Shown one piece after another: positions 21,487 to 32,193 of a DNA stretch of 64,000 nt. The notes beneath the pieces are model-generated. The model was not told where the DNA came from and did no database searches. It saw only the letters and a list, made by a program, of their open reading frames with translations. Numbering within the stretch: position 1 is the stretch's first letter; every line of letters begins with the position of its first letter. This DNA is from Chenopodium formosanum. Its lineage: Eukaryota > Streptophyta > Magnoliopsida > Caryophyllales > Amaranthaceae. A program made the translations under genes and the position numbers. The stretch spans positions 35,481,501-35,545,500 of the forward strand of contig CM044877.1 of NCBI GenBank assembly GCA_024500155.1, written 5' to 3'.

Positions 21487-23675
21487 GCTCCTTGAGAAGA
21501 AGCACACCAATGATTGCTTGCATTTGGAAAAGCAACAAAGACAAGGAATTAGATGAAATTGTGGACAATGTGCTCAATTGCGGGTTTCAACACCCACCTC
21601 ACATTTGGTTTACTCTTTCCTTCTTCCCTCATCTTGGATTTGCTTTCTTAATTGCATTTGGATCGAATGAATATGATTTGTTGTGTGAATGTGTTTTCTT
21701 TCTTCCCCTCCCACCCACCCTTTGTGCCTTTATTTTGAGCATTGAGGACAATGTGCCATTCTAGCTTGGGGGAGTAGCTATTCGCTAGCTTGGGGGGGGG
21801 GGGTTTATCTATATCTCTTGGTGGTTTCTTAATCCATAGTATCATGATTGCTTGATTTATTTCTCTCATACTTGCCAAAGTCTATTATTGAGATTGGTTT
21901 TCTATGTTTGGATGGCCATGAGCGCCCTATTGGGTTGACTTTTGGTATTTGTAGCTTTGATTGATCATGCTTTCATCTTGCACAATTGTATATGCATTCT
22001 TGAGTATTGTTGGTTTTGTGAATATTTGTGTGTATAGTGTCTTTCCATGGCATTCAAGGCAAGTTTCAAAATGTTTTGTTTTAAACTTGGACATAATTGG
22101 GCTTTAGCACCTAGAATACCCTCTTTGCTAGTTGTTAGAGGTTTTCGTGCACTCGAATGTCGAGGTTGGTTCACACATATAACATTGCCGAGGTAGTAGA
22201 ACTTAAGGGCTATGAGACCTTAGCTCACTTGGTTTGTGGTAAGATGGTTGTTGTTCTCTAGCTAGTTGAAGCTTTAAAGGTGATTTTTGCTACTCCACTA
22301 CTGTCATTTTTGTGAGGATGTGTCTGTTTTGTTCTATCCTTCTACATTTCTTGCATGTGTGGCGTTTGGATCCTTGGCATTGCTAGCTTATATCGAGAAT
22401 TTGGCTTAATCTACCCAAGATCGAGACCAAACCAACCTAGGGGAAGACAAAGGCAATTAGGATTTTTGTTTTGTTTTATTATTTTCTATTCTTTTATTTT
22501 TCTTTTGCATTTTATCATTTAGTAACCCAATTTGAGCCATTTTCCCTTCTTTGGCATAACCACATTACAAACCAATGGACCTTTGCTTTATTTTCACCTT
22601 TATTAGTTTTTGTGAAGCATCCTTGGGACTTGATTTGTATTTTTGGTTAATGAAAGTGAGAAAAAGAATGAAAAAGAAGTGAAAAACTCAAATTTTGGTA
22701 CTTGTGATTATATTTGTTATGTTGAATGGTTTGAGTAAATGAGAAGAAAATAAAGGAAATGAAAGAAAAATCCGCTCAAAGTTAAAAGAGGCGAGAGCAA
22801 AGAATAAAAAGAAATGAAAAAAAAAGAAGAAAATATTGAGAAAATACAAAAATATTTGTTGTTTGGTTGAAAAAGAATAAGCTTGGGGGAGGAGTTGCTA
22901 GAATTTTTGATTTGAAAGTTGCTAGTTTATTGAAATTGAATTGAGGAATGATCAACCTTGCTACACTTCTAAGTTTACCACCAATTTCAAAATTTATTTC
23001 CGCACCCTTTACCCTATCCTAAACGTTTCAACCCTTTTAAGACCTTTTGACCTTAGTAAGGTTTAGTTACTACCGATGGAGGGTAATCAAGCTAAGCCTA
23101 TTGAGCGAGCTATCAATGCCAAGATGTCGGGTAGCCTAAATGTTTTTCATTGATTATTTCTTCCGATTCCTTCGAGGAATCTCGAGATATCACCTTAAAA
23201 GTGGATGCAAAACTAGTGAGGATGCGGGAGTTTGGTTGGAGATAAGGAGGAGTGTAAGTCCCTCTAAGTTCTCTACCCTTTGCATGCTTTATGTGTGCAT
23301 CAACCTTAGCTATTCTTTTGCTTGGCTACCTTTAATGTCTAGAAAGGATTGTATTCTTGTGCATTTAGCCCATTGTTTGTGTTTGGTTTGAAATATCAAA
23401 ACTCGAGTTTTCTTGATTTCACCTTTGCCTTGAATGTTATGTGTTGCCAAGAGTTGTGGGTTAAACCTCTTAGGAAACCCTCACGAGAGCTAACTCGTCA
23501 TCTTTGGCGACATAGGGGTTTAAAGGGCTTGATGCATACGCTAAATGCATCCGTGATTCCTACAATAGTGAGTTAGTGTACATTCTTTCTCTTTGTTTCT
23601 ATTTTGTTTCTTTTGCCTTTAATAATTCCATCTTGTTCTCTTTTGCCTTAGCTTTGCTCGAGGACGAGCAAAGGT
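21487..23675 (+). other. Long 3' noncoding region of element A
   Basis: No convincing gene. A CATTGAGGACAATG motif (21740-21753) followed by AGCTTGGGGGAG (21763-21774) matches the post-pol region of element B. More polypurine-like copies occur near 21788-21804 (a long G-run) and 22880-22892. The rest is AT-rich with A/G-rich stretches around 22640-22870. Confidence 0.6.
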
Positions 23676-23691
23676 TTAGCTTGGGGGAATT
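23676..23691 (+). other. Polypurine tract of element A
   Basis: TTTAGCTTGGGGGAATT-type tract directly abutting the 3' LTR. It primes plus-strand DNA in LTR elements. Confidence 0.8.
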
Positions 23692-26202
23692 TGATGAGTG
23701 ACATTCATGTCACTCTTAGGGAGTAGTTTTAGAGTCATTTTCGTGTTTATTTTATCTTATTTTCCCTTTCTTTCTCTTGTTTTCTCTTTAATAAAGTTTC
23801 TTGTTTATTTGGTAGTTTTGGAGCGTTTTAGTTTATTTTCTTTATTTTATTAACTTTAGTTTATTTTCGTATTTTATTTTCCTTTATTTGCTTGTATAGT
23901 TTTTGTTTTATTTTTATTAGTTTAGTTTTATGTCTCTTATTTTCTATTTCATTTTATTTATTTCTATTTTATTTTTTTATTCTATTTGTCGTGGTTTTGT
24001 TTTATTTCGTCCTTTGTTTATTTTCATTTTATTTTATTCTTTGTCCCAATTCTCTCCTCAATCTTGCTCGTGTTTGTAGGTGTGTTCGAGGTTCAAGGCA
24101 TACGCTACAATATCCAAATGGAGTGAGTCTCGGGTTTGAGATAAGGGCATAAAAAGCTGCTGCCTCCTATCCTTCACCCCATCTCTTTCTTAACCTCCAC
24201 GACACCAACCTTTCCCCTGATGCCTCCCTCACGCAACACAACAGCTACCAAACGTCCACCAAAACCAAACCACAACAACAACCCAGCCTATCCACTGCTG
24301 CCTCCTTCCAACACAATCAGCCACATCGCTGCTCTCTCACGCACTTGACCACCAACGACCACCGTAGCCACCCAATTTACAGCCATTCCGCACACGACCA
24401 TAGCCACCAATCGACTCAACCAACCCAGCCAGCCGTTGTTACCACCATCACCCACCATTTCCACCCTCACCTCGCAACAGCTCCCTGCTCCCTCATTTCC
24501 ACCACCGTAACAACTACAAAAACAACCAGCCATGCCTCCCCTGTTCCAATTCGAACAACAACAACCTCACCAAACCACGACTCCGACCACCGCAGCCACT
24601 CAATTTCAGCCACCCAATCTCTGAATCCACTGCTATTATCAACCCTTCAATCAAGCGCCCAAAAATCAGAGTAAATTGCAAATTAATCAGAGTATATTGC
24701 AAATTAATCAAGTTCGAGCAAACCAATAAGAGTTCGGTCGAAGTGCGAGTCAGAAACTTTTGAGGTTTTGTAATTTGAAGAGGTGTGGTTGAGCACACCC
24801 ATGGTTCGACCAAACCAACCCCTTAGTTCGGCCACACCAACCCATGGTTCGGCCAAACCACTCCACGAGCTTCACACTTGGTTTTTATTGAAGATCGAAC
24901 GGTGGTGTTTTCTTGGTGCCGATTTTCAATGATGATGAGCGGTAGTGATTTGATGATGATGGTTGTTAGTTTGATTTGGTGAGATGCAAAACATGGGATC
25001 ATCCCCCCATTTTAGAGCAGCCAATTTCGAAGAGGCGGAAGAAATGGGGGTAGCTGATGGTTTGGTGGGGATTTGTGGGTTTATTCGATTTTTATTTTCT
25101 TTTTCTTTTATTTTATTTATTTCTTTTTCTTTTCCCTTTTCTTATTTTCTTTCTTTTATTTTATTTTTATTTTAGTTTCTGATTTTTTTTTACTTTTCCT
25201 TTTAATTTATTTTATTTTCTTTTTCTATTTTTCCTAGTTTTATTAAGTTAGTATAAATACCCATTTTTGGGGTAATTAGAAGAACATTGAATAACTATCT
25301 ATTCTTCTCTCTAATTAGTTTTAGGTTAGGTTAGGTTAGGATTAGTCTTCATTGGTAGAGAGAGAAAGTGTGGTTTTCTTCATTGATGAACTTGGATTTT
25401 GAAGAAGGAGTTTTGTTCAATCCTTTGTAGACCTTCATCTTCAATTAATGAGCAATCTCTTATTCTTTCTCTTTACCTTTGTTTTTTATTTTGCTTATTT
25501 GCTTTTATTTTTCTTCTTTGCTTATTAATCATGTTGATGCTTATTGATTTGATGATTGATATTGTTTTCAATATGATTTGTGAGTAGTCATCTAGCCAAG
25601 GGTGTGGGGATGGCGTAGTTGCTAATTGTTCATGCTTTTAATGTTGGGGTTATGTTAATGGTGATTAAAGTCTTTGCATTCTTGATATTCTTTGGTCTTT
25701 CTTGCAAGTGCACATTGTTAGTTGATCAAAGATGAGTCTGTACTAACAAGTAACGGGAGTTGACTTAGTTGAGATTCATTACTATCGATTGTTATTTAAT
25801 AGTACCTCCTAGTATATGGTTCTAATGTGGAAACATAGAGGCTATGTTAGGAGAAGCCAATTGACCCCGGAAGGCGGCTAGATTGGACCCTTTACTTCGA
25901 TATTCATGCATGTTTAGTTTACCATTGATATGCTACTTTGTTATTGTATGGTCAAGCGTCAACTTCACCTACCCATTTCCCTTGGTGCCTTAATGTTTTA
26001 TTTCTTGTTTTAGCATCTTTAGACTTTAGTTTATTTATCTCCTATTCCGGACTAGCTTAATTGTCGATAACATTTGGTGGTGTTTACCGTTCTCTGTGGT
26101 TCGACCCCTATGCTTTCCTTATACTTGTATTAGGTTTGTTTAGGTTGTATAAATTGTATTTGATCTAGGGAGACAATTGACGACGCGTTAATTCCCTTGT
26201 CA
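23692..26202 (+). repeat. 3' LTR of element A
   Basis: A 2511-bp copy of the 5' LTR, ending TTGTCA before the TSD CTTAC. TATA box at 25252-25259. Several differences from the 5' copy are CG-to-CA or CG-to-TG. Confidence 0.92.
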
Positions 26203-26207
26203 CTTAC

Positions 26208-27571
26208 CCCCCTAAAAAATGACGGAAAAAACACGCATGCAAGACTCTCTTAGATATGGTGAAAGTGTGTGTATTGGTCTGTGTGTTGAGTGTAAGTGAC
26301 ATGCTTGGACTCTTGTGTAAGACCATGGGACTTAGTGCCTAAACTCAATTACTGACTCGACAAAGTGTTATTGATAGTTAATTAACCGAATTAACTAGCA
26401 AACTAGTTAATTAGACACTAGGTGATGACTCGACCAATAATTCGAACTGTCGGCAAAACGACAAGACTGGCGTCGCACTGTTTAGTGTAGCGCCAGACGA
26501 TAGAGCTGTCGCCAGGCGCCACACTCCTCAAAGTGGAGCTACAGTTCAGGCTTTGGCGCCAATGCTGGAGCTTCAATCTGGGACTGTTTTCGGTGTTATT
26601 AATCAACAGGGGTATGCCAAAAGTCGTACTAGGTCAATTCTGATTAAAATATTAGACTTTATTGACTCAAATTAATTAATTAATTAATTAATTAGGCATA
26701 GTTCTTTAAGTCATTAATTTATTTAATCTCAACACAAGTCAAACAAATGGTTAAGAAAACATATATATACACAACAAATAATGCACAATTAGTCAAGTAG
26801 GCATAATATGATGCAATGAGTTTGCAACCTAACCATGGCTGTAGTTCTCTAAAGTTCGGGATATAGTTTAGTCAATAGAGGGTCCATGGTTAATTGTCCG
26901 GATGCACCGCGCGGAAGCCTAACCGTGAAGGATTGGCGCGAGTGGATGGGACACCGCGAGTTTTAGAAAAAACTCGCTTCCATGATTTGTTGAATTCAAC
27001 ATTCTCGGATGTACCCTTTGTTGCTCAGAGCGTTCAATCAGGTAGATGGAGCATGAATTCCTAGAGGGTTATGTCCATATGTAGAACACATATGGGTTTC
27101 AGAAAAGTGAGAAAAAATTCAATCAGGAAGTAGGATCGAGCAAACAATACGAAAAACTGGTCGAAATTAGATTTGGCTCGGTATTGGAAGAGTTTGGCGC
27201 CAACAAACAGAGCTTGGCGCCAGGTTTTAGCTGTAGCGCCTGGCGACAAGCCTGTCGTCTGGCGCTACAGTTAAATGTCTGGCGCCAATGCTCTGGTCGC
27301 TGACGCTAATTCCTACATGCTTCAGCAGCTTTCTGTGCTCGATAAAATTTTTCAGTTTCGCGTAGTGTTATTTTGGATATTTCTCAAATTTCCTACATGT
27401 AAAATTCTATGTTTTAACTCATTACGAATGGTCTTTCAATGAGATCTTTTTCATGCATATGACAATAATGTTAATCAAAATTACGCACATGAAATACTTA
27501 GAACGTTTCGAGTCTCATCTACTCATTCTAAATCATTGCCGAAACAAATTCAGGAGTTAAAATAGAAATCC
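26208..27571 (-). other. Leader of C1 (main part; continues at 17134-17403)
   Basis: Noncoding leader between PBS and gag, matching the leaders of C2 (37113-38702) and C3 (59532-61141). It holds two clusters of GGCGCC-type motifs (about 26455-26545 and 27185-27305), a TTAA microsatellite (about 26673-26694) and a conserved block near 26875-27065. No sense ORF of the kind Ogre elements carry before gag is seen. Confidence 0.7.
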
Positions 27572-27589
27572 TCCTCAGTGGAGTCGCCA
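27572..27589 (-). other. Primer-binding site of C1 (Tat/Ogre type)
   Basis: Minus strand reads TGGCGACTCCACTGAGGA. It has one difference from the C2 site, which is the tRNA-Arg-type PBS described for Ogre-like elements. Confidence 0.8.
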
Positions 27590-28747
27590 AAAACTGTAGG
27601 GAATATTTCAAGCGTTAATCCCCTAGCTTGAACCCCACTGTGATCATACACTAAAGTACGGTGGCGTCCAAAAGGGAATAAGATAGAGCAAAAGAGTCGC
27701 CAACAAGTTTTTTTAGGAACATGTAAACCGTTCACGAGGTGAAGGTTACACCCCTTAACGATCCAAGAGATCGTCAACTCCATAAGGTCTTGAACCAAAT
27801 AGGGTTCGGGGATGAAGGTACAAATCCAACCTAAAAGAGATTGAACCTGCCCTAATAATAGGCCTTTACTTTATTCTGATCGTATTCATGTGCGCTTTTT
27901 GATTAACATACAAGCAATAGGATTAACCCTAAACCTGCTTATCTATGTTTGTTGAATTGAAATGCACAAATAAAACTATTATTGGCGATCACTTGAATTA
28001 TAATCATAATTAACCCTAAACAAGATTATTAATTATCTTATTAAGCGCGATTACAAGTACCAAGTCCCTTTTAACATGCATAAAAGGCGTGATCAAGCAA
28101 TAAAAATATATATAATCAAGCAACATAATAATAAACATCATAATCATAATCATAATAATAATTATAACAATAATCATAATAATCATGTTGAAGGATAATA
28201 ATAGCAAGATCCTAGGCATGATACTAACAAGATTAATAACAAACCCTAGCATGTCACTAAACAATAAAGATCAAATCTTTAATCCTAACATGATACTAAC
28301 AATCATAAATATTAGGAAGAACATAAAAGGCATCGTACTTTTAATCATACTTGATATTAAAATTACCCTAGACATGATACTAGGAATCTAAAATAACAAC
28401 CTAAGCATGAACTCTACATCATAACATCAATAAAAACCATTAAAGTACTTACTTTGATGCCTCGTACCTCTTTCTAATAACAAAATACACACGTTAGTAA
28501 CTTCAAGGAAAATAATAAACAAACAATTAAATTAAATAATTGAAAAAGAGATTTGGGACCAAACCCTCAGAAATTAAACCTTTCATGTCTAGGGCGAAGG
28601 CAACTTCGAATATGGCTAGGTGTTTCTAGATCTAATGAATGCGGAATTTTTATATTTGAGAGAAGGCTAGTTTAGAAAAAGAGAGAGAAAATAATCAAGA
28701 GAATCTTGATGAGAGTTGGTGAATGAAAACGGAGTTTTTTACGACGT

Positions 28748-28945
28748 TATTTATAGAGAAAATCAGCCAAAAAGATAAAATATCAAAATAGAGTTCTGGC
28801 GCACGTAAAACTACGTTGGCACCAACGCTGGCTATTGGCGCCAGGCGCCAACATTAGCGCCAGGCGCCAAGCGTAGCGCCAGGCGCCAAGCGTAGCGCCA
28901 GGCGCCAAGCGTAGCGCCAGGCGCTACAGCTGGCGTTTGGCGCTG
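28748..28945 (-). promoter_or_regulatory. C1 LTR promoter: TATA box and GCGCCAGGCGC tandem array
   Basis: TATA box TATAAATA on the minus strand (28748-28755). Just upstream is a tandem array with 19-bp units of GTAGCGCCAGGCGCCAAGC type (about 28853-28930), plus further GGCGCC copies out to 28797. Its role is inferred from position. Confidence 0.55.
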
Positions 28946-29100
28946 ATTCAGAAAATCTCACGTTTTCTTAAAATTAGATAAAAATTGCCGTATAAGAGGA
29001 TAAAATCGTATTTTCCTCAAAAATGCTCTTTGATTCTAATTAAAACTCTGAAAAGTCAACAAAAGTCAATTTATCAATGCTAATTGAATTTGGAACGAAA

Positions 29101-29125
29101 AGAACCTTCTAGAAGAATCTAGAAG
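29101..29125 (-). promoter_or_regulatory. Run of heat-shock-element units in C1 LTR
   Basis: Five contiguous 5-bp units in alternating TTC/GAA phase with one mismatch. They include a perfect nTTCnnGAAnnTTCn core. The run is conserved at 32096-32120, 45897-45921 and 57967-57991. Confidence 0.5.
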
Positions 29126-29520
29126 ACTAAAACCATTCCTAATTGCATTAGGAATGATAAATCCATATTAGGCTCTCCCCCTAGATCATTGGGCCGCATA
29201 TAAGGCTCAAACCGGGCCCAGTTTAGTAAATTTGCCATAAATTCCTCAATATTCTTCGGAATTGGGCTTATAATATATCGTTGGAAAGCTCTTGTCAAGC
29301 CCCATCCAACTACACTACTATTGGACCCATATCATGGACCGACCAAACTGGATTGGATGTTTTCTTAAAATAAGTTTTCAAAAATAGAGAGAAGAGAAAA
29401 GAAATTAAAACTATCCGCAACACTAGACTTTCCACACTTTCACTTCATTCGATTATGATTCGACGCGAAAGGTACTCATCACTGGGTTTGGTTTTGGGGA
29501 GACAAAAATGGGTGTCTACA

Positions 29521-29630
29521 CCCACACGACTATATTTTTTCTTATGTATAAATCACAAACATTAGTTAAAGTTGGATAAATGAATAGTGCAAAAAATAGA
29601 AATGGAGCAAGTATTTAAAAACGGAGGGAG
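29521..29630 (+). mobile_element. Truncated Stowaway-like MITE end
   Basis: Ends in ACGGAGGGAG followed by TA, with GTATTTAAAAACGGAGGGAG resembling the Stowaway terminal repeat. The other end is missing because the C1 LTR abuts at 29520. This is a pattern match only. Confidence 0.45.
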
Positions 29631-29632
29631 TA

Positions 29633-30560
29633 AATGACAAGAATTCTAATAGTAAGTAATATAGATTATTATAGATTATTTTAGATTTTATTATAGGTTT
29701 TAATATGACTATGTTAGAAATATAAATGATATGCATTCTATAGTAAGTAATGCAGGCTTTAATATGACATTATTAAGGTTTGAAGATGTTTTTATTGGGC
29801 ATATAGCACTTGGTCAATATGACATTATCATGCATTTCGTGCACTATCATTGATTGAGATTAAGGCACTAATTTTGTTGTTTATGATGTTAATGCACGCC
29901 TTGAGTAGTTATATCATCCCCTTCTTGCCACATGGGTTGGGTTTGGTTTTTTTGTGGTCCTTTTTAAGTAGAGAGGGCATAGACTAATGTAAAGCTAATA
30001 ACTAAGGCTATTTGTTATTATTGTCCTTGTACATATCATCCCTTTTGAGCACCTAATGATTGAGATCAAAGTAATGCACCTAATGATTGAGCTAGCAACT
30101 TAGTGATTATCATTGTGTATGTGTGCACCTGGTACTACTACCATAGTGATTATCATGTGTATGTGCACCTAATGATTGAGCTATTTGTTAAACCTTGAGC
30201 CTATCTTTTTGTGACTAAGTGTGCACCTATGATTGAGATCAAATTTTCTGATGTGCTGATATTTGTTCAGTATCATTCATTTCTCTTAAAGTTGGATAAT
30301 TTGATGTTTAGTTTTGTTTTGTTAACCTGCAATTGGACACAATATCGCTTTATTTAACTAAGTTGTCCAATAGCTTTTAAATGAAGGATATTGTTCTCTT
30401 AATTTGGGTAGGCTTTGGCATTATTATCACATATTGGTTCATGTTTGGATAGTTTGTTTGGTCTGAACCTTAATACAATATATTTTGTAATTTATTGTGA
30501 AATTTGAACTGGTTTGAGCAGTTGTTTGTTTGGTCTGAACCTTGTTGTTGGTTGTTGCAG
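29633..30560 (+). other. Single-copy-looking AT-rich sequence upstream of a gene fragment
   Basis: No repeat shared with the rest of the window, no ORF and no RNA gene. It ends in a good splice acceptor (30551-30560). It may be intron or 5' region of the gene fragment that follows. Confidence 0.4.
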
Positions 30561-31486
30561 GTGGAAGAGGTGGGAGACGGGGAAGAGGTAGTGATGATAT
30601 TGATGATGTTGAAACCGATACAACTTTTAATCTTAATTTAGAAGAGGAAAGTTCATCTGAATTGTATACACCGGATGAGATTGAAGAAGTACGTGAAGAA
30701 TTACAAGGGTCAACCAGTACAATTCAGGGAGTGGTAAAGTTGCTCTTACTTTTGGTATAGTAAAGTACAATGACTGTTGTTTTACCAATGAGTTTATACA
30801 TTTGTTTATCAATCTAGGTGAAGGCGAAGGGGAAGGCCAATTTGGTGAAGCCGAAGATCATAATAAAAGATATTAAGCCGATTGTTTATACGGTATTGTT
30901 ATGAGTTTCTTATATGCAATTTAATTGATATAAGTTGTATAACGTATTATAAGGATCATTTCTTTTTATTTTTGATGGCAAAAGGATAATTCAAAAAGTG
31001 TAGGCGGTAGGCTAAAGGAGGCTGGGAAAGTTATTGAAACGTTCCAACAATATGACAAGACGGTATGTTTGTTAAGACTCTGCTGGTTTTATGAGATAAA
31101 TTGAGAGTTTTATCTGTTTTTAAAATTCTGCCTTTATTTTGCAGTCAATGAATATGAACTGCCCTTTTGAGATATTTAGTAGGGTTCTAGGAAAATTTGA
31201 TGAAACAAAGACTCGACTAGTCAGAGAAATGGGTTTTGGCACATTATTTTATGTTGTTGGGAAGAGGTTACCTCGACTGTCGGTATACTGGCTGTGTACT
31301 CAGGTAGATGTTGATAAGAAGTGCCTTTGCATTGGCGATGAAATGGTTTTCCCTTTTTGTCCTGTTGTACTGGGTTCTAGGCCTACCTCATGGACGGAGA
31401 CCGGTACCAACGAAGGTAGTTGATGCTGAGTTAAAAGACAGGTTGTGGATAAATTACCGCACCATTTACAATTCTAGGACAGAAGG
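30561..31486 (+). pseudogene. Multi-exon plant gene fragment, cut by LTR F
   Basis: Four exons can be read with GT-AG introns and consistent phase: 30561-30733, 30818-30892, 30985-31062 and 31145 onward. They encode a Gly/Arg-rich then acidic start (GGRGGRRGRGSDD), a Lys-rich piece (KAKGKANLVKPK), and a domain with NCPFEIFSRVLGKFDE, VREMGFGTL and LPRLSVYWLC, then WVLGLPHGRRPVP after a frameshift. The GFG...LPR...LGLP pattern resembles plant proteins found next to Ulp1-type protease or MULE-related genes; this identification is tentative. The coding sequence ends at the LTR F insertion after an attractive TSD candidate, GAAGG (31482-31486). The rest of the gene is not recognised elsewhere in the window. 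Confidence 0.5.
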
Positions 31487-32095
31487 TGTTTTGGGTATTT
31501 TTGTGTCCCTCGGGAGAGTTACAGCTTGAAGACTGGTCTGACTACACCTATAATTGCAAAATAACGAATAATCTGGGGGGTTGGAGCTCCGCCTCCGACA
31601 ATCAAGTTAGAACGTGTTTCGAGAATGTAAAAAGGTGCGAAAAGTAAAGATCTTCTCGGATTCCGAGATCAGGTGTTTTCTCTAATGTAAAAGAATGTAG
31701 GTGTAGACACCCATTTGTGTCTCCCCAAAACCAAACCCGGTGATGAGTATCTTTCACGTCGAATCATAATCGAATGAAGGGAAAGTGTGGAAAGTCTAGT
31801 GTTGCGGATAGTTTTAATTTCTTTTCTTTTCTCTCTATTTTTGAAAATCTATTTTAAGAAAATAGCAAATCCAATTTGGTTGGTCCATGATATGGGTCCA
31901 ATAATAGTGTAGTTGGATGGGTTTTGAAAAGAGCTTTCCAACGATATATTATAAGCCCAATTCCGACGAATATTGAGGAAGTTATGGCCAAATTACTAAA
32001 CTGGGCCCAGTTTGAACCATATATGCGGCCCAATGATTTAAAGGAGAGCCTAATATGGATTTATCATTACTAATGCAATTAGGAATAGTTTTAGT

Positions 32096-32120
32096 CTTCT
32101 AGATTCTTCTAGAAGGTTCT
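32096..32120 (+). promoter_or_regulatory. Run of heat-shock-element units in C2 5' LTR
   Basis: Five contiguous alternating TTC/GAA units with one mismatch, containing TTCTAGAAGGTTC. Confidence 0.5.
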
Positions 32121-32193
32121 TTTCATTCCTTATTCAATTAGCATAGATAAATTGACTTTTGTTGACTTTTTAGAGTTTTAATCAGAATAAAAG

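Larger units (their letters stand above)
17409..26202 (+). mobile_element. Element A: complete non-autonomous Athila-related LTR element
   Basis: Two LTRs (17409-19936 and 23692-26202), tRNA-Asp-type PBS (19940-19957), polypurine tract (23676-23691), and 5-bp TSD CTTAC at 17404-17408 and 26203-26207. The LTRs are very similar by eye, with a few differences per hundred bases, so the insertion is fairly recent. The interior (about 3.75 kb) has one long ORF and no recognisable protease, RT, RNase H or integrase. The element must depend on enzymes from an autonomous relative, presumably Athila-like given PBS, polypurine tract and the post-ORF motif. Confidence 0.92.
16017..29520 (-). mobile_element. 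Element C1: Tat/Ogre-like element, split by element A
   Basis: Minus-strand order: 5' LTR 27595-29520, arginine-type PBS 27572-27589, leader 27571-26208 and 17403-17134, then gag 17133-16017. Element A sits in the leader with TSD CTTAC; removing it restores a sequence that matches the C3 leader near 60893. The 3' half is lost at the junction with element B. The pol fragment at 5137-6773 may be its continuation. Confidence 0.8.
27595..29520 (-). repeat. 5' LTR of C1 (C family)
   Basis: A 1926-bp LTR, in minus sense TGTAGACACCC to TTCCCTACA. It carries a run of heat-shock-element units (29101-29125), a GC palindrome array (28797-28945) and a TATA box (28748-28755). The right flank is a truncated Stowaway-like sequence. 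Confidence 0.9.

Noticed and set aside
28016..28400. Short Ile/Met/Asn-rich frames in the C LTRs (also 42749, 58823, 63588)
   Set aside because: AT-rich LTR middle with TTATTA/ATGATT repeats; frames shift among copies.
28853..28930. CRISPR-like or satellite array
   Set aside because: A plant LTR; units directly abut without spacers and the array is only about 80 bases.
31505..31650. Open frame continuing after the gene fragment, looking like an extra exon
   Set aside because: It lies inside LTR F, past the TGTTTTGGGTA terminus, and contains the U5 GTCGGAGG-type motif in reverse; not part of the gene.
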